DNA of 64,000 bases, from positions 62,001 through 126,000 of the forward strand of contig NZ_FNOH01000012.1 of assembly GCF_900106535.1 (NCBI RefSeq), read 5' to 3'. Below, piece after piece: positions 38,999 through 47,273 of the stretch. Origin of the DNA: Myxococcus xanthus (lineage in GTDB: Bacteria; Myxococcota; Myxococcia; Myxococcales; Myxococcaceae). The notes under the pieces are model-generated. The model had not been told where the DNA came from and searched no databases. It was given only the letters and a program-made list of their open reading frames with translations. The first letter of the stretch is position 1; every line of letters starts with the position of its first letter. The position numbers and the translations under genes were made by a program.

Positions 38999-40909
38999 AT
39001 GTGCGGCATCGTCGGCGCGGTTTCCCAGCGCAACATCGTTCCCATCCTCGTCCAGGGCCTGCAGCGCCTTGAGTACCGTGGCTATGACTCCTGCGGCGTG
39101 GCCGTGCACGAGGCCAGCATGGGCAACAACCCCATGGGCGGCCTGCACCGCGCACGCAGCACGGCGCGCGTGGCCGAGCTGCAGGCGCAGGTCGATGCCG
39201 AACATCTGCAGGGCGCGACCGGCATCGCCCACACGCGCTGGGCCACGCATGGTGCGCCGGCGGTGCACAACGCGCACCCGCATTTCAGCCACGGCCCCAA
39301 CGCCGCGCCTGCCGAGACCGACCGCGCTGGCCGCGTCGCGCTGGTGCACAACGGCATCATCGAGAACCACCAGGAGCTGCGCCGCATGCTGCAGGCGCGT
39401 GGCTATGCGTTCTCGAGCCAGACCGACACCGAGGTCATCGCGCATCTGGTCGACAGCCTGTATGACGGCGACCTGTTCGACGCCGTGAAGGCGGCCGTCG
39501 CGCAACTGCACGGGGCCTATGCGATCGCGGTGATGCACAAGGACGAACCGCACCGCGTGGTCGGCGCGCGCGCCGGATCGCCGCTGGTGCTGGGCGTGGG
39601 CGTGGGCGAGAACTTCCTCGCGAGCGACGCGATGGCGCTGGCGGGCGTGACCGACCAGGTCGTCTATCTGAAGGAGGGCGATCTCGTCGACCTGCAGCCC
39701 GGCCGCTACTGGCTCGTCGATCACGACGGCCAGCGATTGAGCGAGGCACAGCGCCCCGTGCGCACCGTACACGCACACAGCGGCGCGGCCGAGCTGGGTC
39801 CCTACCGCCACTACATGCAGAAGGAAATCTTCGAGCAGCCACGTGCGATCGCCGACACGCTCGAGGGAGTGCAGGGCATCGTGCCCGAGCTGTTCGACGG
39901 CCTTGATGCCGACGGCAGCACCCGCACAGCCGCGTGGCGCGTGTTCAAGGAAATCGACTCGGTGCTGATCCTCGCCTGCGGCACCAGCTACTACAGCGGC
40001 TGCGCGGCCAAGTACTGGATCGAGGCCATCGCGAAGCTCACGTGCAACGTCGAAGTCGCCAGCGAATACCGCTACCGCACCAGCGTGCCGAACCCGAAGA
40101 CGCTGGTAGTCACCATCAGTCAATCCGGCGAAACGGCAGACACCCTGGCCGCGCTGCGCCATGCGCAGAGACTGGGCATGACGCACACGCTCACCGTCTG
40201 CAACGTGGCCACCAGCGCCATGGTGCGCGAATGCGAGCTGGCCTACATCACGCGCGCCGGCGTCGAGATCGGCGTGGCCTCCACCAAGGCGTTCACCACG
40301 CAGTTGGCGGGCCTGTTCCTGCTCACGCTCGCGCTCGCGCAATCCAAGGGCCACCTGAGCCAGGAGCAGGAAGCGCAATACCTCACCTCCATGCGCCATC
40401 TGCCCGTCGCACTGCAGGCCGTGCTCGCACTCGAGCCGCAGGTCATCAGCTGGGCCGAAGATTTCGCGAAGATGGAAAATGCGCTGTTCCTCGGGCGCGG
40501 CATCCACTACCCGATCGCGCTCGAAGGCGCGCTCAAGCTCAAGGAAATCAGCTACATCCACGCCGAGGCCTACCCCGCAGGCGAGCTCAAGCACGGCCCG
40601 CTCGCGCTGGTCACCAGCAGCATGCCGGTGGTCACCGTCGCGCCGCACGACGAGTTGCTCGAAAAGCTCAAGAACAACATGCAGGAAGTGCGCGCGCGCG
40701 GCGGCGTGCTCTACGTGCTGGCCGACGGCGACTCGCAGATCGAAAGCGAAGACGGCATCCACGTGATCCGCATGCCCGAGCACTACGGCGCGTTGAGCCC
40801 GATTTTGCACGTCGTGCCGCTGCAACTGCTCGCCTACCACACGGCCGTCGCACGCGGCACGGACGTGGACAAGCCGCGCAATCTGGCGAAGTCTTTGACC
40901 GTGGAGTGA
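38999..40909 (+). CDS. glmS: glutamine-fructose-6-phosphate aminotransferase
   Basis: Makes glucosamine-6-phosphate from fructose-6-phosphate and glutamine, first step to UDP-GlcNAc. ATG 38999 gives MCGIVGAV with catalytic Cys2; a longer in-frame reading is rejected because Cys must follow Met. Glutaminase motifs [14 protein letters not shown]; two SIS domains ([59 protein letters not shown]); ends [13 protein letters not shown], the conserved tail that serves as Tn7 attachment target. 636 residues, slightly longer than the enteric enzyme. Sequence style and divergent lrp-like neighbour point to beta-proteobacterial origin. It appears fully functional. Whether the host has a second native glmS cannot be seen. 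Confidence 0.96.
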   Translation: MCGIVGAVSQRNIVPILVQGLQRLEYRGYDSCGVAVHEASMGNNPMGGLHRARSTARVAELQAQVDAEHLQGATGIAHTRWATHGAPAVHNAHPHFSHGPNAAPAETDRAGRVALVHNGIIENHQELRRMLQARGYAFSSQTDTEVIAHLVDSLYDGDLFDAVKAAVAQLHGAYAIAVMHKDEPHRVVGARAGSPLVLGVGVGENFLASDAMALAGVTDQVVYLKEGDLVDLQPGRYWLVDHDGQRLSEAQRPVRTVHAHSGAAELGPYRHYMQKEIFEQPRAIADTLEGVQGIVPELFDGLDADGSTRTAAWRVFKEIDSVLILACGTSYYSGCAAKYWIEAIAKLTCNVEVASEYRYRTSVPNPKTLVVTISQSGETADTLAALRHAQRLGMTHTLTVCNVATSAMVRECELAYITRAGVEIGVASTKAFTTQLAGLFLLTLALAQSKGHLSQEQEAQYLTSMRHLPVALQAVLALEPQVISWAEDFAKMENALFLGRGIHYPIALEGALKLKEISYIHAEAYPAGELKHGPLALVTSSMPVVTVAPHDELLEKLKNNMQEVRARGGVLYVLADGDSQIESEDGIHVIRMPEHYGALSPILHVVPLQLLAYHTAVARGTDVDKPRNLAKSLTVE

Positions 40910-40997
40910 GGGGCTGGAGGGAGTGTTCGACGGTGCTCCCGGCAAGGTGGCAGTGACAGCGCCAAACTGAAGAGCCGCCATTGCGACCGTTGACTTC

Positions 40998-41140
40998 AGA
41001 GGGATGGGGCCCTGTTGAGGGGGAGGGAGGGTGCAGAGGGGCCGAGGAGGGCCGCAGTCTGGCGCCTGGAGCGAAGACGCCTTCCGGCACCAGCGCATGG
41101 TAGTGAGGCGTTACTTGCAAGGCCGAGCCGAAAAATTGCG
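40998..41140 (-). mobile_element. IS91-type relic D (internally deleted)
   Basis: The first 57 bp match the terminal end of the relics at 45.6 and 49.3 kb (GAGGG.ATGGGGCCCTGTTG through GAGGAGGGCCGC). The sequence then jumps to a different part of the transposase: in the minus frame GSALQVTPHYHALVPEGVF, the conserved HxH region of IS91-family Y1 transposases. So an internal deletion joined the catalytic-domain start to the terminus. It lies 88 bp past glmS, at the right edge of the foreign segment. Confidence 0.75.
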
Positions 41141-41159
41141 TTCTTCGTGGGGTCGAGTG

Positions 41160-42455
41160 CTACCGCACCCAGCCCACGAAGCCCTGAAGCTCTGGTCCCA
41201 CCTGCGATGCCGGCACGTCGAGCCGGATGCTGGAAGCGGAGAGCGCGGTCAGGGTGGGGCTGTTCTCCAATTGGACGCGTTCCATCACCAGGAGCGAATC
41301 GAAGGTGTCCGGCCAGCACACCTCGCTTGCCTGGGAGCGCAGCAGGACCGTCGCGGCGAGGACGTGTGCGTCGTCGGGTGAGAACGCGAGGACCATGAGT
41401 CCACCCAGTCCCGTTCTCGGCTCGATGCCCGGTCGCGACGCGTCGAAGTTCGCCTGGAAGAGCGCTGGCGCGGGCACACGGTCGAAGGCGCAGGAGCGAG
41501 GCTGTCCTGAGTAGGTCGTGAGATAGGCCACGGGGTGGTGCTGCATCCAGGCCACGTGGCGCAGGAGTCGGGTGTCGACCTCGGAAGGGGCATCCACCTT
41601 CCTTCCATCCAGCAATGCGGTGGGAACCCCGGCTTCCGGTGTCGATGGCAGCAGGAGCGTATGCACCCCGTCGGAGGAAACCGCACCGCGCGCGTGCGCG
41701 TCTCGTATGCCTCTTCCTGGCTCGAATTCGAAGAAGCGGCCGTCCTTCCCGACCTCGGCGGTTGCCTCACAGGAGAGCAGCGAGAAGGAGACGGTCCCTT
41801 GTGCGCTCCACCCTCGGGGGGTGAGCATCCCGTGCGTTGGACTCTCGAAGAGCCGCTCCACCTTGCCCGAACCCACCTCCACCGTGTGGACCTCCGCGAG
41901 CGGGCAGGGCCGCGACTCCGGACCGGTTCGCGCGAAGGACTCCAGGGAGAATGCGATCCGGGCGCCATCCGAGGACCAGAGGATGGGGCCCGCGCGGAAC
42001 GGCCCCGGAGTCAGCGCGTGCTCGCGAAGGTCCAGCAGCATGCGTCGACCCGAGCCATCCGAATTGACGATCCACAGGAGGGCCCATCGGCCCGGGGATT
42101 CGTGCTCCTGCGCTTCCGGGCGTTCGACATAGGCCACCTGGCGCCCATCGGGAGAGATGGCGACGCCGCTCCATCCCAGCCCGTTTCCGTAGGGGCGGGT
42201 GGCCACCACCCGCCCGGTCCGCGTCAGTGCGTACTCGCTGTCCCCAGCAGGGGTGCGGACCCACAAGTCCTGTTTGCGGACCTGAAGCAGCCAGGGCCCT
42301 CCGCCCACGCGCCTGGCGGGCGAGGCTTCCTGTCCGGGGAGGGTTTCATGGGTTCGCCCGTCGGTGAGCAGGGATGGGCTCCGGCATCCTCCGGCGAGGA
42401 GCAGGAGCAATGCGGCTGTTCTCAACCCCCTTCGCACCTTGGATTCCAGTCTCAC
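41160..42455 (-). CDS. lipoprotein with TolB/PD40-type beta-propeller
   Basis: 431 residues. GTG 42455 (GAGG 8 nt upstream) gives a signal VRRGLRTAALLLLLAGGC with lipid Cys 24. Repeated WD40-like PD40 strands: GVAISPDGRQVAYVERP, ILWSSDGARIAFSLES, LMVLAFSPDDAHVLAAT. Such lipoproteins read as periplasmic binding platforms; no partner is evident. Composition returns to backbone style (GATC-poor). Downstream stop at 41160 is 20 bp from the IS91 relic. Confidence 0.85.
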   Translation of the reverse strand: MRLESKVRRGLRTAALLLLLAGGCRSPSLLTDGRTHETLPGQEASPARRVGGGPWLLQVRKQDLWVRTPAGDSEYALTRTGRVVATRPYGNGLGWSGVAISPDGRQVAYVERPEAQEHESPGRWALLWIVNSDGSGRRMLLDLREHALTPGPFRAGPILWSSDGARIAFSLESFARTGPESRPCPLAEVHTVEVGSGKVERLFESPTHGMLTPRGWSAQGTVSFSLLSCEATAEVGKDGRFFEFEPGRGIRDAHARGAVSSDGVHTLLLPSTPEAGVPTALLDGRKVDAPSEVDTRLLRHVAWMQHHPVAYLTTYSGQPRSCAFDRVPAPALFQANFDASRPGIEPRTGLGGLMVLAFSPDDAHVLAATVLLRSQASEVCWPDTFDSLLVMERVQLENSPTLTALSASSIRLDVPASQVGPELQGFVGWVR

Positions 42456-42487
42456 CGACGGCCTCGCTGACCAGGGGGAATAGGAGC

Positions 42488-42526
42488 CCCCGGTGGACAT
42501 CGGACTTGAACCGATGTCCACCGGGG
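42488..42526 (-). terminator. strong hairpin with tRNA T-arm-like loop
   Basis: Perfect 16-bp stem CCCCGGTGGACATCGG with its complement and a 7-nt loop; on the minus strand the loop reads TTCAAGT. It lies about 50 bp downstream of the broken minus-strand gene ending at 42575, so most simply its terminator, though no T-run follows. The lower 12 bp plus loop has exactly the geometry of a tRNA acceptor stem stacked on a T arm (7+5 bp, GGTTCAAGTCC). Confidence 0.6.
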
Positions 42527-42574
42527 AGGGCCCACCGTCGCTCGCCACGGATGGACCCGTTTACTTCGGAGCAC

Positions 42575-42755
42575 CTAGGGGATGACGGTGATGCTCAGGT
42601 CCGCGGTGTTGGTCGCATCATTGATGTCCACCGCGACCCGGTGGCATCCACGAAGGTGGTGATGATCCCAATGCTCAGCGGCTGCAAGACCACCGTCACG
42701 GTCAAGCTGGCGCTCGCGCCCAATGCCCCCAGATCACAGCCTACCGCCGAACCGT
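42575..42755 (-). pseudogene. C-terminal scrap of a DUF11/CARDB-like surface protein
   Basis: Minus-strand text CDLGALGASASLTVTVVLQP then, after a frameshift near 42,640, VAVDINDATNTADLSITVIP and stop. The C-LG-L-GASASxTV pattern is that of DUF11-type surface repeat domains. Everything upstream is missing where the SDR fragment begins. Confidence 0.55.
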
Positions 42756-42794
42756 TGCGTTGGCAGCTTCCCTGCGAGGACGTCACAGAGACGA

Positions 42795-43093
42795 AGGTCG
42801 CCGCGTCGGAGCTCGGGCGGCATGGAATCCGGGTGAATGTGGTGGCCCCTGGAGCCATCCAGACACCGCTGGCGGAGAGTGTCGGACTCATCGAGGTCAT
42901 GGGTCATGAGTTCCTGGCTCGCACGCCGCTGGGCAAGCCGTGTGGAATGCCGTCGGATGTCGCGGGCGTGGTCTCCTTCCTGTGCGGCGAGGACGCGGCG
43001 TGGATCACCGGGGAGACCCTCTCCGTCGATGGTGGAAACCACATCCGTGGCCTGCACAGCTACTGGGACATGCTGAGCCGCGCCGCGAAGTAG
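42795..43093 (+). pseudogene. short-chain dehydrogenase/reductase, C-terminal third
   Basis: About 100 codons: ASELGRHGIRVNVVAPGAI, FLARTPLGKPCGMPSDVAGV, DAAWITGETLSVDGGNH and the tail YWDMLSRAAK. The NAD-binding Rossmann start and YxxxK catalytic site are missing, so not functional. The frame continues upstream without meaning. Confidence 0.8.
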
Positions 43094-43256
43094 CAGCGCG
43101 GCTCTGAGTCGCGCGGCTACATCACGAGAAGCAGTCGAAGGACAGGCTCATACCCCATCGGGTCCCTGCGGAGGTTGGCGACCGGTGGCGAGACCTGCGC
43201 GTGCCCAGGCCGGCGTGGACGAGGCGGCGCTCGGTCCACCCCGGTGGGCTCCCTGG

Positions 43257-44831
43257 TCAGCGGTCGTCGCTGTCGCGGCCTGCGGAGGCCGGCACTGCCG
43301 GGGAGACTTCGACCCTATTGCCGGAGAGCACCCACCCACGCTGGCTCGGAGCGAAGCGCGGCGCGAGGTAGCCGTCGTTGATCTCCCGGGTCACCGCGAA
43401 GCGGTTGTAGGTCGTGGCCGGAAGGTAGAGGCACGAGCTGTCACTGTCCGTGCACTCGTCGCTCGGCGTCGCAGGGAAGCACTTCGCGTTGCAGGTGTCG
43501 ATGTCGCCCTCGGCCGCCTGGATGATGCCGTCACCATTCGTGTCCGCGACGGTGATCGCCGCCTTGTAGGCCGCCACGAGCCGCTGCTCGAGGTTGGTCA
43601 CACCCGGTTGGAAGGAGTCAAGTCGCTGGAACACGTTCAGGAACACCTCCCGCGCGACGCCGCTCGGAATGAAGCGCTGGCGGAACTCGCGCTGAGAGTC
43701 TTCCTCTGCGTCGAAGCGGTCCGGATCGCGAGGGAGGGACGGGTTGTCGCCGAACTCGATGGTCCGCTGCGGGTCCTTGTTGAGGCCGATCCGATTGCCC
43801 GGAACGATCGAGGCCTTCCGGCCGATCTTGCCTTCCTGATACGTGGTCGCCGGGTCCGTCGCCGATTGGTCGGGGAAGCCGCCGGTGAAGGGCAGTTCGT
43901 AGAGGGGGTGGATCCAGTTGGTCGTGTAGTTGAACTCCCAGTACTGGTGTGCGTCGGATTGCTGGAGCGAGTTGTACGCGCCCATGCTGAGCTGGAGCGG
44001 CACCAGGTTCGTGACACGGTCCGGGAAGTTGTCGGAAGCGCTCGGGGGGCGGGGCTCCTCGCCATCGACGGTGAAGAAGTTGCCGGGCACGTTGTTGCCA
44101 CTTCCCATCTGCGCCAGCAGTGCGGCGTCGTTCGGGGTGATGGTCCCGTAGATCGCGCTGCCGTCCTGGCCCGGCTCGTGGACTTCCGCCACGCGCAGGT
44201 CGTGAATCATCCACCCCTCGTACCAGCCGCTCTCGTTGTTGATGACGAAAAGACCCGAGATGTCCGTGATGATGTCGATGAACGCTCGCGGGTCATTCGG
44301 GTCGACCGGGAGCCCCTCCTTGGGCTCCAGGACGAGGCGCACCGCAGCAACCGTCGGAAGATCGCAGTTGGCGCCCGTGGCGGTGAGCATCGCCGTGTTG
44401 TTGACGCCCGGGATGAGCGAGGTGAAGACGTTGGGCTCGAAGTCGTTGGTGTCGAGGAGGTAGTACTGGAACAGCTGACTCGGGCTATCGGCCTCGGAGT
44501 AGAACTGGATGGGAAGCGTACTGTGGGGTCGACACGCAAGCCGCGTGAGCTGGTTCTTCAGCTGCGTCGGCAGCGACGCCACGTCCCCGCGGGTCATGAC
44601 CGCTGTCCCATCGGCGAGGAAGTTCGGGTTGCCGTGGCACTCCGCCGGGTGCTGGGGCGGGTTGCCGGGGCGCGGAGCGGCCTCGGTCTCGCACTCTGGC
44701 GGCAGCGAGGGGGATTGGGAGGAATTGGTACTTGCCTCCGCGTCGTCGCCGCCCACCAAGGTGCTGGCGAACCCCAGCACCGTGAGGCCGGCCGCGGCCC
44801 CTCCAATCCACAACCGCTTTCTCGTCTTCAT
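43257..44831 (-). CDS. secreted protein with EF-hand-like loop
   Basis: 524 residues. ATG 44831 has AAGGAG 8 nt upstream and gives MKTRKRLWIGGAAAGLTVLG, a signal/anchor helix, ending near DAEAS. A single canonical calcium loop DTNGDGIIQAAE (positions 1, 3, 5, 7, 12 all fit) lies near residue 427, followed by a Cys-rich stretch (DTCNAKCFPATPSDECTD, SSCLYLPA). The middle is rich in aromatic/Asn and has YWEFNYTTNWIHPLYELPF. I know no named domain; similar proteins appear as hypothetical in myxobacteria. Confidence 0.82.
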   Translation of the reverse strand: MKTRKRLWIGGAAAGLTVLGFASTLVGGDDAEASTNSSQSPSLPPECETEAAPRPGNPPQHPAECHGNPNFLADGTAVMTRGDVASLPTQLKNQLTRLACRPHSTLPIQFYSEADSPSQLFQYYLLDTNDFEPNVFTSLIPGVNNTAMLTATGANCDLPTVAAVRLVLEPKEGLPVDPNDPRAFIDIITDISGLFVINNESGWYEGWMIHDLRVAEVHEPGQDGSAIYGTITPNDAALLAQMGSGNNVPGNFFTVDGEEPRPPSASDNFPDRVTNLVPLQLSMGAYNSLQQSDAHQYWEFNYTTNWIHPLYELPFTGGFPDQSATDPATTYQEGKIGRKASIVPGNRIGLNKDPQRTIEFGDNPSLPRDPDRFDAEEDSQREFRQRFIPSGVAREVFLNVFQRLDSFQPGVTNLEQRLVAAYKAAITVADTNGDGIIQAAEGDIDTCNAKCFPATPSDECTDSDSSCLYLPATTYNRFAVTREINDGYLAPRFAPSQRGWVLSGNRVEVSPAVPASAGRDSDDR

Positions 44832-45054
44832 GCCACCGCTCCTTTCGAACGCGCATGCGGGGCCGCAGCGGCCCCGGGCCTTCGCTAGCAAGACGCTCGC
44901 CAGCAGGCGCGGATGAGGAGCGAGGAGGAGGTCGTCGACGCCGGGTGCCGCTGCCGTCCCTGCGTTTGGCTCGGGGAGGGGAATCGGGTCGCCACGGTAG
45001 GGCACGTGCGGCAGCACCCGCTCCACCAGGTGCACCGCCGTTGGGGTGCGCCCA

Positions 45055-45444
45055 CTACTCCTTCATCGGTGAGCAGAGCTCCACCAGGACGCCGTTGAGG
45101 TCTCTGACGTACGCCACCGTCTGTCCCCAGGGCTTCTGCTTGGGAGGCTGCGTGGCCTCGGCGCCCGCCTCCACGGCGCGCGTGTACGCTGCGGCCACGT
45201 CGGCGGTGACGAGTGCCAGTTCAATGGCCGCGGCCTCCTCCTTCGGTCGCAGATGGCGCACGGTGAAGCCATGCTCCTTCGCCGCGCCTTCCTCGACGAA
45301 GGCCAGGGCGGTGGTGCCTGTCTCCATCTCCGCATAGCCACCGCTCTCATGGATGAAGCGGCGCGCCAGCCCGAAGGCCTTCTCGTAGAACGCGATGGTG
45401 GCGCTCACGTCCGGTACGTAGAGGATGATGTAGCCGAGCTTCAT
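45055..45444 (-). CDS. VOC-superfamily protein (glyoxalase/bleomycin-resistance fold)
   Basis: 129 residues in two beta-alpha-beta-beta-beta modules: LGYIILYVPDVSATIAFYEKA and AAAYTRAVEAGAEATQPP, ending VAYVRDLNGVLVELCSP with the C-terminal metal-ligand Glu. The first metal position is not the His of glyoxalase I (Tyr/Ile in YIILYV), so it is probably a binding protein or another lyase/isomerase. AGGAG lies 7 nt before ATG 45444. The gene directly upstream on this strand is the truncated AraC-type regulator, a common partner of VOC genes. Confidence 0.88.
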   Translation of the reverse strand: MKLGYIILYVPDVSATIAFYEKAFGLARRFIHESGGYAEMETGTTALAFVEEGAAKEHGFTVRHLRPKEEAAAIELALVTADVAAAYTRAVEAGAEATQPPKQKPWGQTVAYVRDLNGVLVELCSPMKE

Positions 45445-45533
45445 GGGCGGACTCCTGTCGGTCAGTAGAACGTCTGTGTGAGCGCGTCGTCACACGGATG
45501 GCGCGAGCGTGTCTTGAAGAAATCGGACAGGGC

Positions 45534-45613
45534 TCAGTCCACGAGTGCGGTGGGGGACACGCCGGCCAATTCCCGCACGTCTCGTGACAGATGTGCCTGG
45601 TCCGCAGCGCATG
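45534..45613 (-). pseudogene. AraC-family regulator, C-terminal stub
   Basis: Reads ADQAHLSRDVRELAGVSPTAL, the second helix-turn-helix of AraC-type regulators, then stops; an out-of-place continuation SDFFKTR after the stop suggests a nonsense mutation too. The 5' part ends at the relic boundary 45614. Probably once controlled the VOC gene 90 bp downstream. Confidence 0.7.
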
Positions 45614-46045
45614 AGAGGAATGGGGCCCTGTTGAGGGGGAGGGAGGGTGCAGAGGGGCTGAGGAGGGCCGCTGACGGGGCCGCCCGAGCGATGCTCCTGG
45701 CCGGTGGACAGGCCGCTCGAGCCCCCTTGGGGTACACGCCGGCCCAGGCCGCGCTCCCATCAGGTGCGTGGCAGCAGCCTTGGCCTGTTGGCTGTCTTGA
45801 GCCTCAACACCACACGGCCTGGGGTGGCCCTCGTCCCGGGGCCAACCTCGCACAGGCCGTGGGCAAGCCCACGTGCTCCACAATCGCCCGCACCCCGGGG
45901 CCCCCTTCACGTACGCCAACACCCTTGAGCCTGCCTCCACACCTCACGCAGCCGAACACGTCGAAGTCGAACGTCCTCCTGAGCAACTCGGCCTCCTGAG
46001 CAACTCGGCGAAAGTCCACTCGCGGTGTCCTCTCCTTCACCCGCT
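45614..46045 (-). mobile_element. IS91-type relic B
   Basis: 432 bp. On the minus strand it carries the transposase end (KERTPRVDFRRVAQEAELLR, TFDFDVFGCVRCGGRLKG, AIVEHVGLPTACARLAPG, GPPQAVWC stop) followed by about 190 bp of non-coding terminus ending TCCCCCTCAACAGGGCCCC. A 17-bp tandem duplication and a 12-bp insertion distinguish it from relic C; otherwise the two match nearly throughout and share both end points. Cysteine pairs of the C-terminal zinc-like motif are partly kept. No catalytic domain. Confidence 0.82.
45975..46008. repeat. 17-bp tandem duplication inside relic B
   Basis: CCTCCTGAGCAACTCGG occurs twice back to back; relic C has one copy (with one base change). 17 is not a multiple of 3, so it breaks the transposase frame. 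Confidence 0.9.
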
Positions 46046-46094
46046 CCTTCCTCGCCGCTGCCTCATGCCCAGCGCTCGCCTCCTGCGCACCTGC

Positions 46095-46214
46095 TTGAGG
46101 GACGCTCGCGCTTCACGGGCGTCCACCGCTCGTGCGGACCGATGAACCACTGGGCCTTGGTCTCCACATCGGACCAGGTCGCGAAGACTCGGGCTGGATT
46201 GGCTCGCGGCAATG
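46095..46214 (-). pseudogene. SRPBCC/AHSA1-type protein, N-terminal fragment
   Basis: Minus-strand text PARVFATWSDVETKAQWFIG then HERWTPVKRE matches the start of SRPBCC (Aha1/START-like) proteins, ligand-binding domains often paired with ArsR regulators. The C-terminal two thirds is missing and the frame has no clear start. Confidence 0.6.
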
Positions 46215-46290
46215 TGGCCGTGGTCAGCGCGCCAGGTCGGGGCAGCACGTTCTGGTTCACCCCGCCGGGAGCCGTCGGCGGGGGCGCCGT
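46212..46290 (+). pseudogene. histidine kinase ATPase tail, tiny fragment
   Basis: About 25 codons, VAVVSAPGRGSTFWFTPPG, matching the last strands of the HATPase_c domain (SxxGxGSTFxFxxP) of a sensor kinase. Abuts the SRPBCC fragment in opposite orientation. Only a scrap remains; chance resemblance is possible. Confidence 0.45.
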
Positions 46291-46370
46291 CGCGAGGCGC
46301 GAGACGAAGAGGCCCGGTGGTGTCGGAGCAAGACGCCGCGCCCCCCCGGGGTGCGCCGCGAAGGCTGGCG

Positions 46371-46835
46371 TCAGAGGGACGCGCCGCCCCAGTCTCTCAT
46401 CTCCTCACGCCGAATCCGGGAGGCCTCGCGGACCAGGTCCTTGCAGGACATGCCGAGATCCTTCTCGGTGATGTTCCTGGCCACCTGCGGGAGGATGTTC
46501 TTCTCCTCGTCCGCGATGTGTCGCTTGACCACTTTCTCCAGCGCGCCGACCTTGGCCTTCACCGCGTTCATGTCGTCGCGCATCCGCACGATGTCACCCA
46601 GGAGCTTCGTCATCTCCTGGTGCTCCTGCTCCGCGTGCTCGATTTTCTCGTCGCCCACCACCCGCGAGGCCTTCGGGGAGCCCCAGCGCGCCTCGATGGT
46701 GGAGTGCAGCATGAGCGCCTCCGCGAGCTGGATGCACAGGTCCCTGCGGCTCGTGTCGTCCGAGGCGTTGCGGAACGCCAGGAACAGCGCGTCGACTTCG
46801 CGGTGCTGCTGAATCAACAGGTCGATGACCTCCAC
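46371..46835 (-). CDS. hemerythrin-like HHE-domain protein
   Basis: 154 residues. GTG 46835 has AAGGAG 7 nt upstream; the ATG further up lies beyond that site. Four-helix di-iron pattern: QQHREVDALF, MLHSTIEARWG, EHQEMTKLL and HIADEEKNILPQV. The second motif lacks the usual EEE after His, so metal binding may be altered. Likely cytoplasmic O2/NO or iron sensor/buffer (family knowledge). A short 165-residue-type protein; no partner gene adjoins. Confidence 0.88.
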   Translation of the reverse strand: MEVIDLLIQQHREVDALFLAFRNASDDTSRRDLCIQLAEALMLHSTIEARWGSPKASRVVGDEKIEHAEQEHQEMTKLLGDIVRMRDDMNAVKAKVGALEKVVKRHIADEEKNILPQVARNITEKDLGMSCKDLVREASRIRREEMRDWGGASL

Positions 46836-47273
46836 GGGTGCGCTCCTTTCAATGGGGCCGCTCCCCAACGGTCCGCATGCGCCCCTGCCGCGGCGGGGGG
46901 CTCAAAGAGCCACAGGGCCCGCCTCTCAAGAACCGACGAAACTTTCGCCGCGACCTCAGGAAAATGAAGGAAGTTCCTCGATGCGAATGCCCATCCCCCG
47001 GGCAGGAGCCTTCCATGTCGTGGTCCACGTCCTCGCATCCCGCGAGGGGCCTCAGTCCATGGTGCTGAACCCGCATGCGTCCAGAGGACGAAGGCCGTTG
47101 CTGAAGCTCGAGGAGGGCGTGTCGGGGCGGCATGCCTCGCACTCCCGCGCGAACGGGCGACGCGCTTCATGACGCCCCTCGCGCTCCCACCCCAACCCCA
47201 GTGAACCGGCGGTGCCCGCGTCACTCCGTGAGAAGCAGGAGGACGCGGACGCCCGCCCCAACCAGGACATCCC
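46836..47273. other. no supported gene
   Basis: 438 bp between the divergent hemerythrin-like and Ala-rich genes. Presumably holds both promoters. I found no convincing reading frame, repeat or hairpin. Confidence 0.4.

Noticed and set aside
40790..40909. Tn7 insertion at the attTn7-type glmS end
   Set aside because: The conserved glmS tail is present but no Tn7 ends or tns genes follow; the next feature is an IS91 relic.
38897..41098. 733-codon minus-strand frame opposite glmS
   Set aside because: Antisense of an unmistakable glmS; no protein-like pattern.
46132..46170. GLGLHI text suggesting a histidine kinase G2 box
   Set aside because: It is the antisense of the SRPBCC fragment; only the later VVSAPGRGSTF part is retained as a weak kinase scrap.
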